This document shows, one piece after another, positions 45,526 through 57,553 of a stretch of DNA of 64,000 nt. This stretch comes from Burkholderia sp. BCC1644 (GTDB lineage Bacteria > Pseudomonadota > Gammaproteobacteria > Burkholderiales > Burkholderiaceae), in assembly GCF_902833225.1 (NCBI RefSeq), contig NZ_CADFEI010000004.1:62001-126000 (forward strand), written 5' to 3'. The position numbers were made by a program, and so were the translations under genes. The first letter of the stretch is position 1; each line of letters starts with the position of its first letter. The notes beneath the pieces were generated by a model. That model made no database searches. It was not told the origin of the DNA and worked only from the letters and a program-made list of their open reading frames with translations.

Positions 45526-46410
45526 GTGGCGACGCAGCGGGCGGCGCGGGCGCTGATCTTCACCGCGGACGACTTCGGGCTGCACCCGCGCGTCAATGCG
45601 GCAGTCGAGCGCGCGCATCGCGACGGCGTGCTGAACGCCGCCAGCCTGATGGTCGGCGCGAGCGCCGCGCAGGATGCGATCGAACGCGCGCGGCGGCTGC
45701 CGTCGCTCGCGGTCGGTCTGCATCTGGTGCTCGCGGACGGGCCGGCCACGCTGCCCGCGCATGAGATTCCCGCGCTCGTCGGTCGCGACGGGCGGTTCGG
45801 CGACGCGATGGCGAAGGACGGCTGTCGCTTCTTCTTCCTGCCGCACGTTCGCGCGCAACTGCGCCGCGAGATCCGTGCGCAGTTCGACGCGTTCGCGGCG
45901 AGCGGCCTGCCGCTCGACCACGTGAACGCGCACAAGCATTTCCACCTGCATCCGACCGTGCTGTCGATGATCATCGAGATCGGCCGCGACTACGGGCTGC
46001 GTGCGGTGCGGCTGCCGTACGAGACGAGCGCGCCCGCGCTGCTCAAGCCGTGGATCGCGCTCGTGCGCGCGCGGCTCGACCGCGCAGGGCTCGCGCACAA
46101 CGACTACGTGGTCGGGATCGAGCAGACGGGCGCGATGGACGAGGCCGTGCTGCTCGACGCGCTGGCCAAGCTGCCGCCGGGCGTCGGCGAGATCTACTGC
46201 CATCCGGCCGAGGCCGGCGACGGCCCGATCACGCCGACGATGGCCGCGTACCGTCCGGCCGACGAACTCGATGCGCTGCTGTCGCCGCGCGTCGCGGCCG
46301 CGCTGAAGGCGGCGGGCGTCGCGACCGGCGGCTTTGCCGACGTGTTCGGCCAGCCCGCGGCACGGAGCGGTGCGCACGCGGCGCGCGCACCGGGAGCGCA
46401 GCCGTCATGA
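45526..46410 (+). CDS. hpnK: Hopanoid deacetylase HpnK (YdjC/ChbG family)
   Basis: HpnK removes the acetyl group from hopanoid-linked GlcNAc, giving the glucosamine derivative. The 294-aa YdjC-fold protein has LIFTADDFGLHPRVN (metal Asp) and HVNAHKHFHLHP (metal His). The conserved GEIYCHPAEAGDG is near the end. The start is GTG at 45526, 3 bp after the hpnJ stop. The stop overlaps hpnL as ATGA. Confidence 0.93.
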   Translation: MATQRAARALIFTADDFGLHPRVNAAVERAHRDGVLNAASLMVGASAAQDAIERARRLPSLAVGLHLVLADGPATLPAHEIPALVGRDGRFGDAMAKDGCRFFFLPHVRAQLRREIRAQFDAFAASGLPLDHVNAHKHFHLHPTVLSMIIEIGRDYGLRAVRLPYETSAPALLKPWIALVRARLDRAGLAHNDYVVGIEQTGAMDEAVLLDALAKLPPGVGEIYCHPAEAGDGPITPTMAAYRPADELDALLSPRVAAALKAAGVATGGFADVFGQPAARSGAHAARAPGAQPS

Positions 46411-47456
46411 GCAAGTGGATCAAATGGCTTGGCTGGCCGATCGGCATCGGCATCCTGCTCGCGCTGGGGCTGCACGAAGGCGTCGGCGACGTGTCGCAGA
46501 TGCTCGCGCGCGCCGGCTACGCGCTGCTGTGGCTCGTGCCGTTCCATGGGCTGCCGCTGCTGCTCGATGCGTACGCGTGGCACCTGCTGCTCGACAAGCG
46601 CTCGTCGCTGCCGTTCCTCTGGTGGATCGCGACCGTGCGCGAGGCCGTGAACCGGCTGCTGCCCGTGGTCGGGATCGGCGGCGAGATCGTCGGCATCCGG
46701 CTGGCGCGCTGGCAGGTGCCCGACGCGAGCCGCGTCACCGCGTCGGTGATCGTCGAGGTGCTCGTGACGATCGTCGTCCAGTATGCATTCGCGGCGCTCG
46801 GCCTCGTGCTGCTGCTCGCGACGACGGACAACATGGGCGGCGGCACGATCGGCCTCGCGCTGCTGCTGACGCTGCCGTTGCCGGTGCTCGGCGTCGTGCT
46901 GATGCGGCGCGGCGGGATTTTCCATGCGATCGAGCGGTTCGCGGGGCGCCTGCTCGGCGATTCGCACCGGCTGTTGCAGGGCGTCGACGGCAAGCGGCTC
47001 GATGCCGACATCGACTCGCTGATGTCGCGCACCGGGCTGCTGTTCAGCGCATTCTTCTGGCAGCTGGCCGGCTACGTGCTGGGCGCACTCGAGATCTACT
47101 GGGCGCTCGCGCTGCTCGGCCATCCGGTGTCGATCGGCGGCGCGATCGCGATCGAAGCGATGACGCAGGCCGTGCGGCATGCGGCGTTCATGGTGCCGGG
47201 CGGCCTCGGCGTGCAGGAGGCGACCGTCGTGCTGCTCGCGCAGATGTTCGGCGTCGACCGCGAGGCGGCGCTGTCGCTCGCGGTGGTCAAGCGCGGCCGC
47301 GAGGTGCTGTTCGGCTGCCTGGCGCTCGGCTCGTGGCAGCTTGCCGAGCTCGTGCGTACGCGCCGCCGCGTCGGCGCGCCGCCGACCGCACCGCATGCGC
47401 CGCAACCGGCGAGCCGCGTGTCCGAAGCAGAGACCGAAACCGAAACGACGCATTGA
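46407..47456 (+). CDS. hpnL: Hopanoid-associated membrane protein HpnL (lysylphosphatidylglycerol-synthase TM family)
   Basis: A 349-aa polytopic protein with about eight hydrophobic helices, related to the transmembrane flippase part of MprF-like proteins. Its exact reaction is not known; transport of hopanoids or other lipids between membranes is a reasonable inference. Key segments are LPVVGIGGEIVGIRLARWQ and FMVPGGLGVQEATVVLLAQMFGV. It is coupled to hpnK by ATGA. A terminator follows. Confidence 0.9.
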   Translation: MSKWIKWLGWPIGIGILLALGLHEGVGDVSQMLARAGYALLWLVPFHGLPLLLDAYAWHLLLDKRSSLPFLWWIATVREAVNRLLPVVGIGGEIVGIRLARWQVPDASRVTASVIVEVLVTIVVQYAFAALGLVLLLATTDNMGGGTIGLALLLTLPLPVLGVVLMRRGGIFHAIERFAGRLLGDSHRLLQGVDGKRLDADIDSLMSRTGLLFSAFFWQLAGYVLGALEIYWALALLGHPVSIGGAIAIEAMTQAVRHAAFMVPGGLGVQEATVVLLAQMFGVDREAALSLAVVKRGREVLFGCLALGSWQLAELVRTRRRVGAPPTAPHAPQPASRVSEAETETETTH

Positions 47457-47460
47457 ACAC

Positions 47461-47491
47461 GAGACGGGCCGCGCGCCCGTCTCGCGCTTTT
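47461..47491 (+). terminator. Terminator after hpnL
   Basis: GAGACGGGC, a CGCGC loop, GCCCGTCTC and then GCGCTTTT, 4 bp after the hpnL stop. Confidence 0.75.
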
Positions 47492-47543
47492 GGCGTCGCA
47501 CGGGTATCCTTGCCGCGTGTTTTCTTCACGCGCATTTCTTCCG

Positions 47544-48101
47544 ATGATTTTCCGATTCCGGCTGCTTCCCGTGACGATGCTGGCCGCCGCGCTGGCGCTG
47601 ACCGGCTGCGACGACAAGCAAGGCGACCTCGACGTGCAACGTATCAGGGACTTCTTCAACGCGATCAAGCCCGCGCCGCTGCTGTTGAAGGGGCTGAAGG
47701 TCGGCGAATCGACCGAGGCCGACGTGCGCGGCACGATGGGCAAGCCCGAGATCGTGCGCGAGTTCACCGACGGCTCGAAGCGCTACGAATATCCGCGCGG
47801 CCCGATGGGCAACCAGACCTGGTTCGTCGATCTCGATGCGAACGGGCGCTACGCGGGCGCGACGCAGGTGCTGACCGCCGAGAATTTCGCGAAGGTGCGC
47901 CCGGGGATGAACGAGGACGAGGTGCGGCGCCTGCTCGGCAAGCCCGGCGACATCGCGCAGTATCCGCTGAAGCCCGAGACGGTCTGGAGCTGGCGCTGGC
48001 TCGAGGACGGCGTCAACACCGACGCGTTCTTCAACGTCCATTTCGGTCCGGACGGCCTTGTCTATACGACTTCGCGCTCCGACATCCTGAAGGGGCGGTA
48101 A
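47544..48101 (+). CDS. Lipoprotein with two BamE/SmpA-like repeats
   Basis: A 185-aa exported lipoprotein. The signal ends LALTGCDDK, a lipobox with Cys near residue 21. Two similar modules follow: KVGESTEADVRGTMGKPEIV...KRYEYP and KVRPGMNEDEVRRLLGKPGDI...VWSWRW. Both match the BamE (SmpA/OmlA) pattern of G-x-T/M-x-x-x-V-x-x-x-x-G-x-P. It is likely anchored in the outer or inner membrane. The start MIFRFRLL at 47544 puts the hydrophobic core in the correct place. Function is unknown. Confidence 0.82.
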   Translation: MIFRFRLLPVTMLAAALALTGCDDKQGDLDVQRIRDFFNAIKPAPLLLKGLKVGESTEADVRGTMGKPEIVREFTDGSKRYEYPRGPMGNQTWFVDLDANGRYAGATQVLTAENFAKVRPGMNEDEVRRLLGKPGDIAQYPLKPETVWSWRWLEDGVNTDAFFNVHFGPDGLVYTTSRSDILKGR

Positions 48102-48150
48102 GCGCGGCCGCCTTCGGCGCTATATCGAAAAAGCGACCGGAAAATTGCAA

Positions 48151-48199
48151 AAAGTCCGCTTCCCTGCGTGTCATCCGACTGTCAGGAAGCGGCTTTTTT
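48151..48199. terminator. Terminator after the lipoprotein gene
   Basis: A-rich start, CCGCTTCC (48156-48163), a large loop, GGAAGCGG (48185-48192) and a T6 run. The stem can be extended with A/T pairs and two bulged bases. Confidence 0.65.
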
Positions 48200-48371
48200 C
48201 CTTTTGAAACAGCGACGTAGGGACCGGTCGCAAATGGTGGGACGGGTTGCTGCGATGCAGCAATCGCACGCAAGGTGATTTGAGGCAATCAATTTCGCTT
48301 GCGACTATCCGCGTCAGCCCGGCGCGGGACAGGCAGACGCGTCGGCATTCATTCCAACTCTGGAGACGCGC

Positions 48372-49061
48372 GTGTTCCTTTACGGCTTTGGTCCCGTCCT
48401 CTGGGCCGGCACCGTGCAGACCATCGAGCTGTCGGTGCTGTCGCTCGCCGCTGCGGTGGCGCTGGGGCTGATCGGCGCGGTGGCGAAGCTGTCGCCCAAC
48501 CGGGTATTGCGAGCGATCGCGACCGGTTATACGACGCTGATCCGCTCGGTGCCCGATCTTGTGCTGATGCTGCTGCTGTTCTACAGCATCCAGATCTGGC
48601 TGAACCAGTTCACCGACCTCGTCGGCTGGGACCAGATCGACATCGACCCGTTCGTGGCCGGCGTGCTGACGCTCGGCTTCATCTACGGCGCGTACTTCAC
48701 CGAGACCTTCCGCGGCGCGTTCCTGTCGGTGCCGCGCGGCCAGCTCGAGGCCGGCGCGGCTTACGGGATGAGCGGTGCGCGGGTGTTCGTGCGGATCATG
48801 TTTCCGCAGATGATGCGCTTCGCGCTGCCGGGCATCGGCAACAACTGGCAGGTGCTCGTGAAGGCGACCGCGCTGGTGTCGATCATCGGCCTCGCGGACG
48901 TCGTGAAGGCCGCGCAGGACGCCGGCAAGAGCACGTTCAACATGTTCTTCTTCATCCTCGTCGCGGCGCTGATTTACCTCGCGATCACGACCATTTCCAA
49001 CCTCGTGCTGATCCAGCTCGAGAAGCGTTATTCCACGGGCGTGCGGCACGCAGAACTATGA
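48372..49061 (+). CDS. aotQ: HisQ/AotQ-type amino-acid ABC transporter permease
   Basis: A 229-aa inner-membrane permease of the polar amino-acid family. The EAA loop reads EAGAAYGMSGARVFVRIMFPQMMRFALPG, the coupling site to the ATPase. Five hydrophobic helices are visible, beginning VLWAGTVQTIELSVLSLAAAVALGLIG. The start is GTG at 48372 with a GGAG upstream. The stop overlaps the next permease gene (ATGA). With arginine catabolic genes and an AraC-type ArgR downstream, arginine/ornithine is the likely substrate; histidine transport is the alternative. Confidence 0.92.
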   Translation: MFLYGFGPVLWAGTVQTIELSVLSLAAAVALGLIGAVAKLSPNRVLRAIATGYTTLIRSVPDLVLMLLLFYSIQIWLNQFTDLVGWDQIDIDPFVAGVLTLGFIYGAYFTETFRGAFLSVPRGQLEAGAAYGMSGARVFVRIMFPQMMRFALPGIGNNWQVLVKATALVSIIGLADVVKAAQDAGKSTFNMFFFILVAALIYLAITTISNLVLIQLEKRYSTGVRHAEL

Positions 49062-49771
49062 TCGAGATCCTCCAGGAATTCGGCAAGGCGTTCCTTTTCT
49101 GGGACGGCCAGCGCATCTCCGGCCTCGCGGTGACGTTGTGGCTGCTCGTGGCGTCGATCTCGCTCGGCTTCGTGTGCGCGGTGCCGCTCGCGGTCGCACG
49201 CGTGTCGAAGAAGAAGTGGGTGTCGATGCCGGTACGGTTCTACACGTACGTGTTCCGCGGCACGCCGCTCTACGTGCAGTTGCTGCTGATGTACACGGGC
49301 ATGTACAGCCTCGAATTCGTGCGGTCGCACTCGTTGCTCGACGCGTTCTTCCGCAGCGGCTTCAACTGCGCGATTCTCGCGTTCGCGCTGAACACCTGCG
49401 CGTACACCACCGAGATCTTCGCCGGCGCGATCCGGGCGATTCCGCATGGCGAGGTCGAGGCGGCGCGCGCGTACGGGATGTCGCCGTTCACGATGTACCG
49501 CCGCGTGATCCTGCCGTCGGCGCTGCGCCGTGCGTTGCCGCTGTACAGCAACGAGGTGATCCTGATGCTGCACGCGACGACCGTGGCGTTCACGGCGACC
49601 GTGCCGGACATTCTCAAGGTCGCGCGTGACGCGAATTCCGCGACCTACATGGCGTTCCAGTCGTTCGGAATCGCCGCGCTGATCTATCTTGCGGTATCTT
49701 TCGCACTCGTCGCGGCGTTTCGCCGCGCGGAGCGCCACTGGCTCGCGTATCTCGCGGCCGCCCGTCATTGA
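49058..49771 (+). CDS. aotM: HisM/AotM-type amino-acid ABC transporter permease
   Basis: The 237-aa partner permease. [38 protein letters not shown] is the EAA loop region, near residues 146-182. Hydrophobic helices include [23 protein letters not shown]. It begins inside the aotQ stop (ATGA) and its own stop overlaps a possible TTG of the ATPase gene. The heterodimer with the upstream permease is the usual arrangement. Confidence 0.92.
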   Translation: MIEILQEFGKAFLFWDGQRISGLAVTLWLLVASISLGFVCAVPLAVARVSKKKWVSMPVRFYTYVFRGTPLYVQLLLMYTGMYSLEFVRSHSLLDAFFRSGFNCAILAFALNTCAYTTEIFAGAIRAIPHGEVEAARAYGMSPFTMYRRVILPSALRRALPLYSNEVILMLHATTVAFTATVPDILKVARDANSATYMAFQSFGIAALIYLAVSFALVAAFRRAERHWLAYLAAARH

Positions 49772-49791
49772 TTCACATCGAGGAGAGCCAG

Positions 49792-50586
49792 TTGGCCGAG
49801 ATCACTCAAACGAACGGTGCCACCAAGCTTGCGGCGCTCGACATCCACAAGCGCTATGGCGACAACGAGGTGCTCAAGGGCGTGTCGCTGAACGCGAAGG
49901 CCGGTGACGTCATCAGCATCATCGGTGCGAGCGGCTCGGGCAAGAGCACGTTCCTGCGCTGCATCAATTTCCTCGAGCGGCCGAATGCGGGGCAGATCGT
50001 CGTCGACGGCGAGGCCGTGCGGACGAAGGCCGACCGTGCCGGCGCGCTCGAAGTCGCCGATCACAAGCAGCTGCAGCGCATCCGCACCAAGCTCGCGATG
50101 GTGTTCCAGCACTTCAACCTCTGGGCGCACATGAACGTGCTCGAGAACGTGATGGAAGCGCCCGTGCACGTGCTCGGCATTTCGAAGAAGGAAGCCGAGG
50201 AGCGCGCGCGCGAGTACCTGGAGAAGGTTGGCCTGCCGCCGCGCGTCGAGAAGCAGTATCCGTCGCATCTGTCCGGCGGCCAGCAGCAGCGCGTGGCGAT
50301 TGCGCGTGCGCTCGCGATGCATCCGGACGTGATGCTGTTCGACGAGCCGACGTCGGCGCTCGACCCGGAACTCGTCGGCGAAGTGCTGAAGGTGATGCAG
50401 AAGCTCGCCGAGGAAGGCCGCACGATGATCGTCGTGACGCACGAGATGGGTTTCGCGCGCAACGTGTCGAATCATGTGATGTTCCTGCATCAGGGGCGGA
50501 CCGAGGAAGAGGGCGATCCGAAGGAGGTGCTGGTGCGCCCGCAGAGCGAGCGGCTCAAGCAGTTCCTGTCGGGCAGTCTCAAGTAA
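49792..50586 (+). CDS. aotP: HisP/AotP-type amino-acid ABC transporter ATPase
   Basis: A 264-aa ATPase that drives the AotQM permeases. It has GASGSGKST (Walker A), HLSGGQQQR (signature), [12 protein letters not shown] (Walker B) and VTHEMGFAR (H-loop). The start is taken as TTG at 49792, six bases after GAGGAG (49780-49785). An in-frame TTG at 49768 overlapping the aotM stop adds eight residues without a ribosome site. The regulator gene follows after 22 bp. Confidence 0.93.
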   Translation: MAEITQTNGATKLAALDIHKRYGDNEVLKGVSLNAKAGDVISIIGASGSGKSTFLRCINFLERPNAGQIVVDGEAVRTKADRAGALEVADHKQLQRIRTKLAMVFQHFNLWAHMNVLENVMEAPVHVLGISKKEAEERAREYLEKVGLPPRVEKQYPSHLSGGQQQRVAIARALAMHPDVMLFDEPTSALDPELVGEVLKVMQKLAEEGRTMIVVTHEMGFARNVSNHVMFLHQGRTEEEGDPKEVLVRPQSERLKQFLSGSLK

Positions 50587-50608
50587 CGCGACAGGGCAGG
50601 TTTCAAAC

Positions 50609-51652
50609 GTGGTACCGGTGTCTCGTCCCGCAGGCGCCACCCGCACGACGCAGGTGGCGATCGTTGCATTGCCGCCCGTGTCGATGTCGGGTGTGGGTCC
50701 GATCGTCGATGCATTGAATCTGGCGAACGAGATCGACGGGCGGTTGCTGTACCGCTGGCAGGTGTGTTCGTGGGACGGGCGGCCCGTGCCGCTCGCGGGC
50801 GGTGCGCAGTGGCATGCCGACGCGGCGTTCAACGATGCGATCGCGTGCGACTGGCTGATCGTCGTGACGGAGCGGTTCCAGCAGTTTGCCGATTACCGGC
50901 TGTTTCTTGCGAGTCTCGCGCGGGTCGGGCAGCGCACGCCGGTCGTGACCGGCATTCACCACGGCGTGTGGTGGCTCGCGATGGCCGGGCAGCTTTCCGG
51001 GTATCGCGTGAGCGTGAACTGGGAGACGTATCAGCAGTTCGCCGAGCAGTTCGAGCGGTCGATCGTCACGCAGCAGATCTTCGAAATCGATCGGGATCGG
51101 GCGACGTGCGCGGGTGGGCAGGCCACTGTCGATTTCATGCTGGCCATGATCGGCCGGGAACATGGGGCGGACCTCGCGGAGCGGATTGCCGATGCACTCG
51201 GGGTCGGGACGTTGCGCAGCGGCGAAGAGCGGCAGCGAATTCCTTTCGTGACCGCGCCGGGCGAGCGGCATCCTCGGTTGAACGATGCGTTGCAGCTCAT
51301 GGAAGCCAATGTCGAGGATCCGTTGACGACGGATGAGATCGCCGAACTCGTCGGCGTTTCACGCCGGCAGCTGGAGCGGCTCTTTCGACAGTATCTCGGG
51401 GCGATGCCCTCCAAGTATTACCTCAATCTCCGATTGCTCAAGGCACGCACGCAGTTGCAGCGGACCAGCAAGTCTGTCGTTCAGGTCAGCCTCGCCTGTG
51501 GGTTCTCTTCTGCTGCGCACTTCTCTAACGCGTACCGCGAAAGGTTCGGGGTCACGCCTCGGGAGGATCGGCGAGCGTGGCTCGAGAAGCAGACCGGCGG
51601 GGGTAGTGAGCCTCGCGGGGGCGCGTTGGTTGAGCGCGGGGGGAAGGATTGA
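50609..51652 (+). CDS. argR: AraC/GlxA-family regulator of ArgR type
   Basis: A 347-aa regulator with an N-terminal DJ-1/PfpI-like ligand domain (VAIVALPPVSMSGVGPIVDALNLAN ... VVTGIHHGVWWLAMAG) and a C-terminal AraC HTH (residues ~225-325). In the latter are DEIAELVGVSRRQLERLFRQYLG and VSLACGFSSAAHFSNAYRERFGV. It follows the transport genes, as argR follows aotJQMOP in Pseudomonas aeruginosa, where it is an AraC-type activator responding to arginine. GTG at 50609 is the start. The C-terminal ~30 residues are Gly/Arg-rich. Confidence 0.88.
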   Translation: MVPVSRPAGATRTTQVAIVALPPVSMSGVGPIVDALNLANEIDGRLLYRWQVCSWDGRPVPLAGGAQWHADAAFNDAIACDWLIVVTERFQQFADYRLFLASLARVGQRTPVVTGIHHGVWWLAMAGQLSGYRVSVNWETYQQFAEQFERSIVTQQIFEIDRDRATCAGGQATVDFMLAMIGREHGADLAERIADALGVGTLRSGEERQRIPFVTAPGERHPRLNDALQLMEANVEDPLTTDEIAELVGVSRRQLERLFRQYLGAMPSKYYLNLRLLKARTQLQRTSKSVVQVSLACGFSSAAHFSNAYRERFGVTPREDRRAWLEKQTGGGSEPRGGALVERGGKD

Positions 51653-51657
51653 TTTTG

Positions 51658-52530
51658 TTTTGGGTGGTTCGCTTGCGTTTGGCGTGAAGCACCTGTGGTC
51701 GTGTCGGTCTATTAGCGTCGCCCCTGCGCGGGGCGGCGGTTACTTTTCTTTGTCTTGCCAAAGAAAAGTAACCAAAAGAAAGGCGCTCGGAGAACGCATG
51801 ACTTCCCGGTGCCATGGTCGTCAGAGTGGTTCGCATCTAAGTGTCCGCGCCAGTTGCGAGCGCGGAGTGGTTCGAGCAATGGTTCTGACACCACTCCCTA
51901 CCCAACAGAGTGGTATACCGCCCGCCAGCTCCATCCTCGCTTCGCTCGGCTGCAAGGTGCTTCACGTCGCGTTGCATGCGCTCGCGTGCTTCTGTCTGCA
52001 TTGCATCAACTGCCGCGGCTTTCTCTTTACTCACATCATTCGCACCTATCGGACTGCTTGCCATCGACGGTGCTTGATAACGTCTCGCGCCGCATGTTTT
52101 CGTGCGTGCGAACCTGCTTGCTGCGTCCCCTTTTCCTTGCGAATGAAGGCGCGCCTTGATTTGCCGAATCCGGGGGCTCGCCCGCGATTGCGGGAGCTGA
52201 TTGACCTCAAGCGTTACTGGAGGGGGTGTACCTGTCGGCCGAGCGAAGCGAGGGCGGAGCTGGCGGGCGGTATACCGCTCTGTTGGGTAGGGAGTGGTGT
52301 CAGAACCATTGCTCGAACCACTCCGTGTTCCTGACTGGCGCGGACGCTTAGATGCGAACCACTCTGACGACCACGGCACCGGGAAGTCATGCGTTTTCCG
52401 GGCGCCTTTCTTTTGGTTACTTTTCTTTGGCAAGACAAAGAAAAGTAACCGCCGCCCCGCGCAGGGGCGACGCCAATAGACCGACACGATCACAGGTGCT
52501 TCACGCCAAACAAAGGCGAACCACCCAAAA
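51658..52530. repeat. Large inverted repeat: two ~300-bp arms around a ~270-bp centre
   Basis: Left arm 51658-51958 and right arm 52230-52530 are reverse complements with scattered mismatches and a few short indels. Each arm holds a perfect 14-bp hairpin, GGTTACTTTTCTTT / AAAGAAAAGTAACC (51738-51773 and 52415-52450), with an 8-nt loop. The centre (51959-52229) shows no recognisable gene, though open frames cross it. I recall this hairpin and its flanks as common between Burkholderia genes. No transposase is present. The element fills the gap between argR and astC. Confidence 0.8.
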
Positions 52531-52610
52531 AGCCTCAAAATACCGACACCCAACGAAGAACCCACCGAACCCGCCCGAGAGGGCAAAAACCAAAACCTTC
52601 CGATAGAACC

Positions 52611-52650
52611 CGTCGCAAATCCGCAAGACGCTTGCGTCGCCCTTACCTAA
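52611..52650 (+). promoter_or_regulatory. Two candidate ArgR half-sites before astC
   Basis: CGTCGC-AAATCCGC-AA (52611-52626) and CGTCGC-CCTTACCT-AA (52635-52650) are tandem, 24 bp apart. They fit TGTCGC-N8-AA with one mismatch each, the half-site I recall for Pseudomonas AraC-type ArgR. They lie 45-84 bp before the astC start. A CGCAAG / CTTGCG hairpin (52622-52636) overlaps them. Confidence 0.6.
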
Positions 52651-52694
52651 ACTTGATCCTGTTGAACCCTCTTACGAAACCGAAAGGAACGACC

Positions 52695-53927
52695 ATGACG
52701 ACCTCGACCGTGAACCGCCAGACATTCGACGAAGTGATGGTGCCGGTATTTTCTCCCGCCCCGTTCGTGCCGGATCGCGCAGAGGGCTCCCGCGTGTGGG
52801 ACACGGCCGGCCGCGAGTACATCGATTTCGCGTGCGGCATCGCCGTGACCTCCCTCGGCCACGGCCACCCGGAACTGCTGAAAGTCCTGGACGAACAAAG
52901 CCGCAAGCTCTGGCACATCGGCAACGGCTACACGAACGAGCCGGTGCTGCGCCTCGCGAAGCGCCTCGAATCGCTGACCTTCGCCGACCGCGCATTCTTC
53001 GCGAACTCGGGCGCGGAAGCGAACGAAGCCGCCCTGAAACTCGCGCGCCGCGTCGCGTTCGACCGCCACGGCGCCGATAAAGCGGAAATCATCTCGTTCG
53101 TGCAGTCGTTCCACGGCCGCACGTTCTTCACGGTCAGCGTCGGCGGCCAGCCGAAATACTCGGAAGGCTTCGGCCCCGTGCCGGCCGGCATCAAGCACCT
53201 GCCGTACAACGACATCGAAGCCGCAAAGGCCGCGATCGGCCCGCAAACCTGCGCCGTGATCGTCGAACCCGTGCAAGGCGAAGGCGGCGTGATCCCGGCC
53301 GATCCGGCCTTCCTGAAAGCACTGCGCGAAGCCTGTGACGCGAACGACGCACTGCTGATTTTCGACGAAGTGCAAACGGGCGTCGGCCGCACGGGCCAGT
53401 TCTACGCATACATGGATACCGGCGTCACGCCGGACATCCTGACGACCGCGAAGGCACTCGGCAACGGCTTCCCGATCGGCGCGATGCTGACGACCAACGA
53501 ACTCGCCGCGCACTTCAAGGTCGGCGTGCACGGCACGACGTACGGCGGCAACCCGCTCGCATCGGCGATCGCCGACAAGGTCGTCGAACTGATCGGTGCC
53601 CCGGCACTGCTCGAAGGCGTGCGCGAACGCAGCGTGCGCCTGAAGGGCGCGCTCGAACGCATCAACGCGCGCTTCGGCATCTTCAAGGACGTGCGCGGCA
53701 AGGGCCTGCTGGTCGGCGCCGAACTCACCGCGGCATTCGACGGCCGCGCGAAGGACTTCGTCACGGCCGCCGCAGAGAACGGCCTGATCATGCTGATCGC
53801 CGGCCCGAACGTGCTGCGCTTCGTCCCGTCGCTGGTGATCCCGTTCGACCTGCTCGATGAAGGCATGAAGCGCTTCGAGAAGGCAGTCGAACAGGTGCTC
53901 GCCGCCCAGGAAGCCACCGCGCGCTGA
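52695..53927 (+). CDS. astC: Succinylornithine transaminase (AstC/AruC)
   Basis: AstC converts succinylornithine to succinylglutamic semialdehyde, step 3 of the AST arginine pathway. The 410-aa class-III PLP enzyme has [33 protein letters not shown] and the PLP-binding Lys in [16 protein letters not shown]. The [13 protein letters not shown] segment is also typical. It may also serve as acetylornithine transaminase in biosynthesis. ATG at 52695 has AAGGAA upstream. It is the first gene of the astC-aruF-aruG-astD-astB-astE operon. Confidence 0.95.
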   Translation: MTTSTVNRQTFDEVMVPVFSPAPFVPDRAEGSRVWDTAGREYIDFACGIAVTSLGHGHPELLKVLDEQSRKLWHIGNGYTNEPVLRLAKRLESLTFADRAFFANSGAEANEAALKLARRVAFDRHGADKAEIISFVQSFHGRTFFTVSVGGQPKYSEGFGPVPAGIKHLPYNDIEAAKAAIGPQTCAVIVEPVQGEGGVIPADPAFLKALREACDANDALLIFDEVQTGVGRTGQFYAYMDTGVTPDILTTAKALGNGFPIGAMLTTNELAAHFKVGVHGTTYGGNPLASAIADKVVELIGAPALLEGVRERSVRLKGALERINARFGIFKDVRGKGLLVGAELTAAFDGRAKDFVTAAAENGLIMLIAGPNVLRFVPSLVIPFDLLDEGMKRFEKAVEQVLAAQEATAR

Positions 53928-53957
53928 TCGGCGCCCCCATCGCAGACAGGAACGACG

Positions 53958-55021
53958 ATGCTATTTGTTCGCCCCGGCAAACTCACGGATCTCGATGCGC
54001 TCGCGCACATGGCGCGCACCGCGCAGCCGGTCCTGCACTCGCTGCCGCACGACCGCGCGGCGCTCGAAGCGCGCGTGGCGCTCTCCGAGGATTCGTTTCG
54101 CGCGGACGTCGACTTCGCCGGCGAGGAGTTCTACCTCTTCGTGCTCGAGGATTCGTCGACGGGCAAGCTGCTCGGCACGGCGAGCATCGTGGCCGCGGCC
54201 GGCTACTCGGAACCGTTCTACGCGTTCCGCAACGACGCACTGATCCACGCGTCGCGCGAGCTGCACGTGAACCGCAAGATCCACGCGCTCACGATGTCGC
54301 ACGAGCTGACCGGCAAGAGCCGGCTCGCGGGCTTCTACGTCGATCCGTCGCTGCGCGGCGACGCAGCCGCGCACCTGATCTCGCGCGCCCGGATGATGTA
54401 CATCGCCGCAAACCGCCGCCGCTTCACGCCGGAAGTGTTCACGCTGCTGCTCGGCGTGAGCGACGGCAACGGCGCATCGCCGTTCTGGGAAGCAGTGGGG
54501 CGCAAGTTCTTCGGCCGCAACTTCACCGACGTCGACATCGCCTCGGGCGGCCGCAGCCGCACGTTCATCGCGGAAGTGATGCCGGCCTATCCGCTCTACG
54601 TGCCGCTGTTGCCGGAAGCCGCGCAGCGCGTGCTCGGCGAGCCGAACGAAACGGCCTTGCTCGCGTACGACATCCATCTCGAGGAAGGCTTCGAGCCCGA
54701 CCGCTTCGTCGACATCTTCGACGCGGGCCCGGTGCTGACCGCGCAGGTCGATCGCACCGCGTGCGTGAAGCACGGCACGGAGCGTGTCGTGCGCGAGGCC
54801 GCGCACCAGCAGGGCGATGTCGCATACATGGTATCGACCGGCAGCGGCGAATCGTTCCGCTGCGTGCTGGCCGACCTGCCGGGCGATGCGGCCGACGCGC
54901 GGGGCGCCCATGCGCCGCTGGCCGGCGACGTGCGCGCGGCGCTCGATGTGCAGGAAGGCGATGTCGTGCGCTGCGTGCCGCTGCACCGTCGCGACGATGA
55001 AGATTTGAAGGGAGACGCAGC

Positions 55022-55025
<4 letters not shown>
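53958..55025 (+). CDS. aruF: Arginine/ornithine N-succinyltransferase, alpha subunit
   Basis: Succinylates arginine with succinyl-CoA, step 1 of the AST pathway, as a heteromer with the next gene product. The 355-aa protein begins MLFVRPGKLTDLDALAHMAR. Conserved features are LTMSHELTGKSRLAGFYVDP, NGASPFWEAVGRKFFGRNF and EGFEPDRFVDIFDAGPVLTA, the last shared with AruG. Its C-terminus extends as HRRDDEDLKGDAA and overlaps the aruG ATG by 4 bp. Confidence 0.94.
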
Positions 55026-57539
<2,514 letters not shown>

Positions 57540-57553
57540 TCGAGGGAACGACG

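Noticed and set aside
48226..48241. GGTCGCAAATGGTGGG upstream of aotQ as a third ArgR half-site
   Set aside because: It shares GTCGCAAAT with the other sites but lacks the AA after N8 and has G at the first two positions. Too weak to list as a site, though worth including in a binding test.
51333..52334. A plus-strand frame of 333 codons through the end of argR and the giant repeat
   Set aside because: It begins in another frame of argR and continues in repeat sequence; no recognisable protein.
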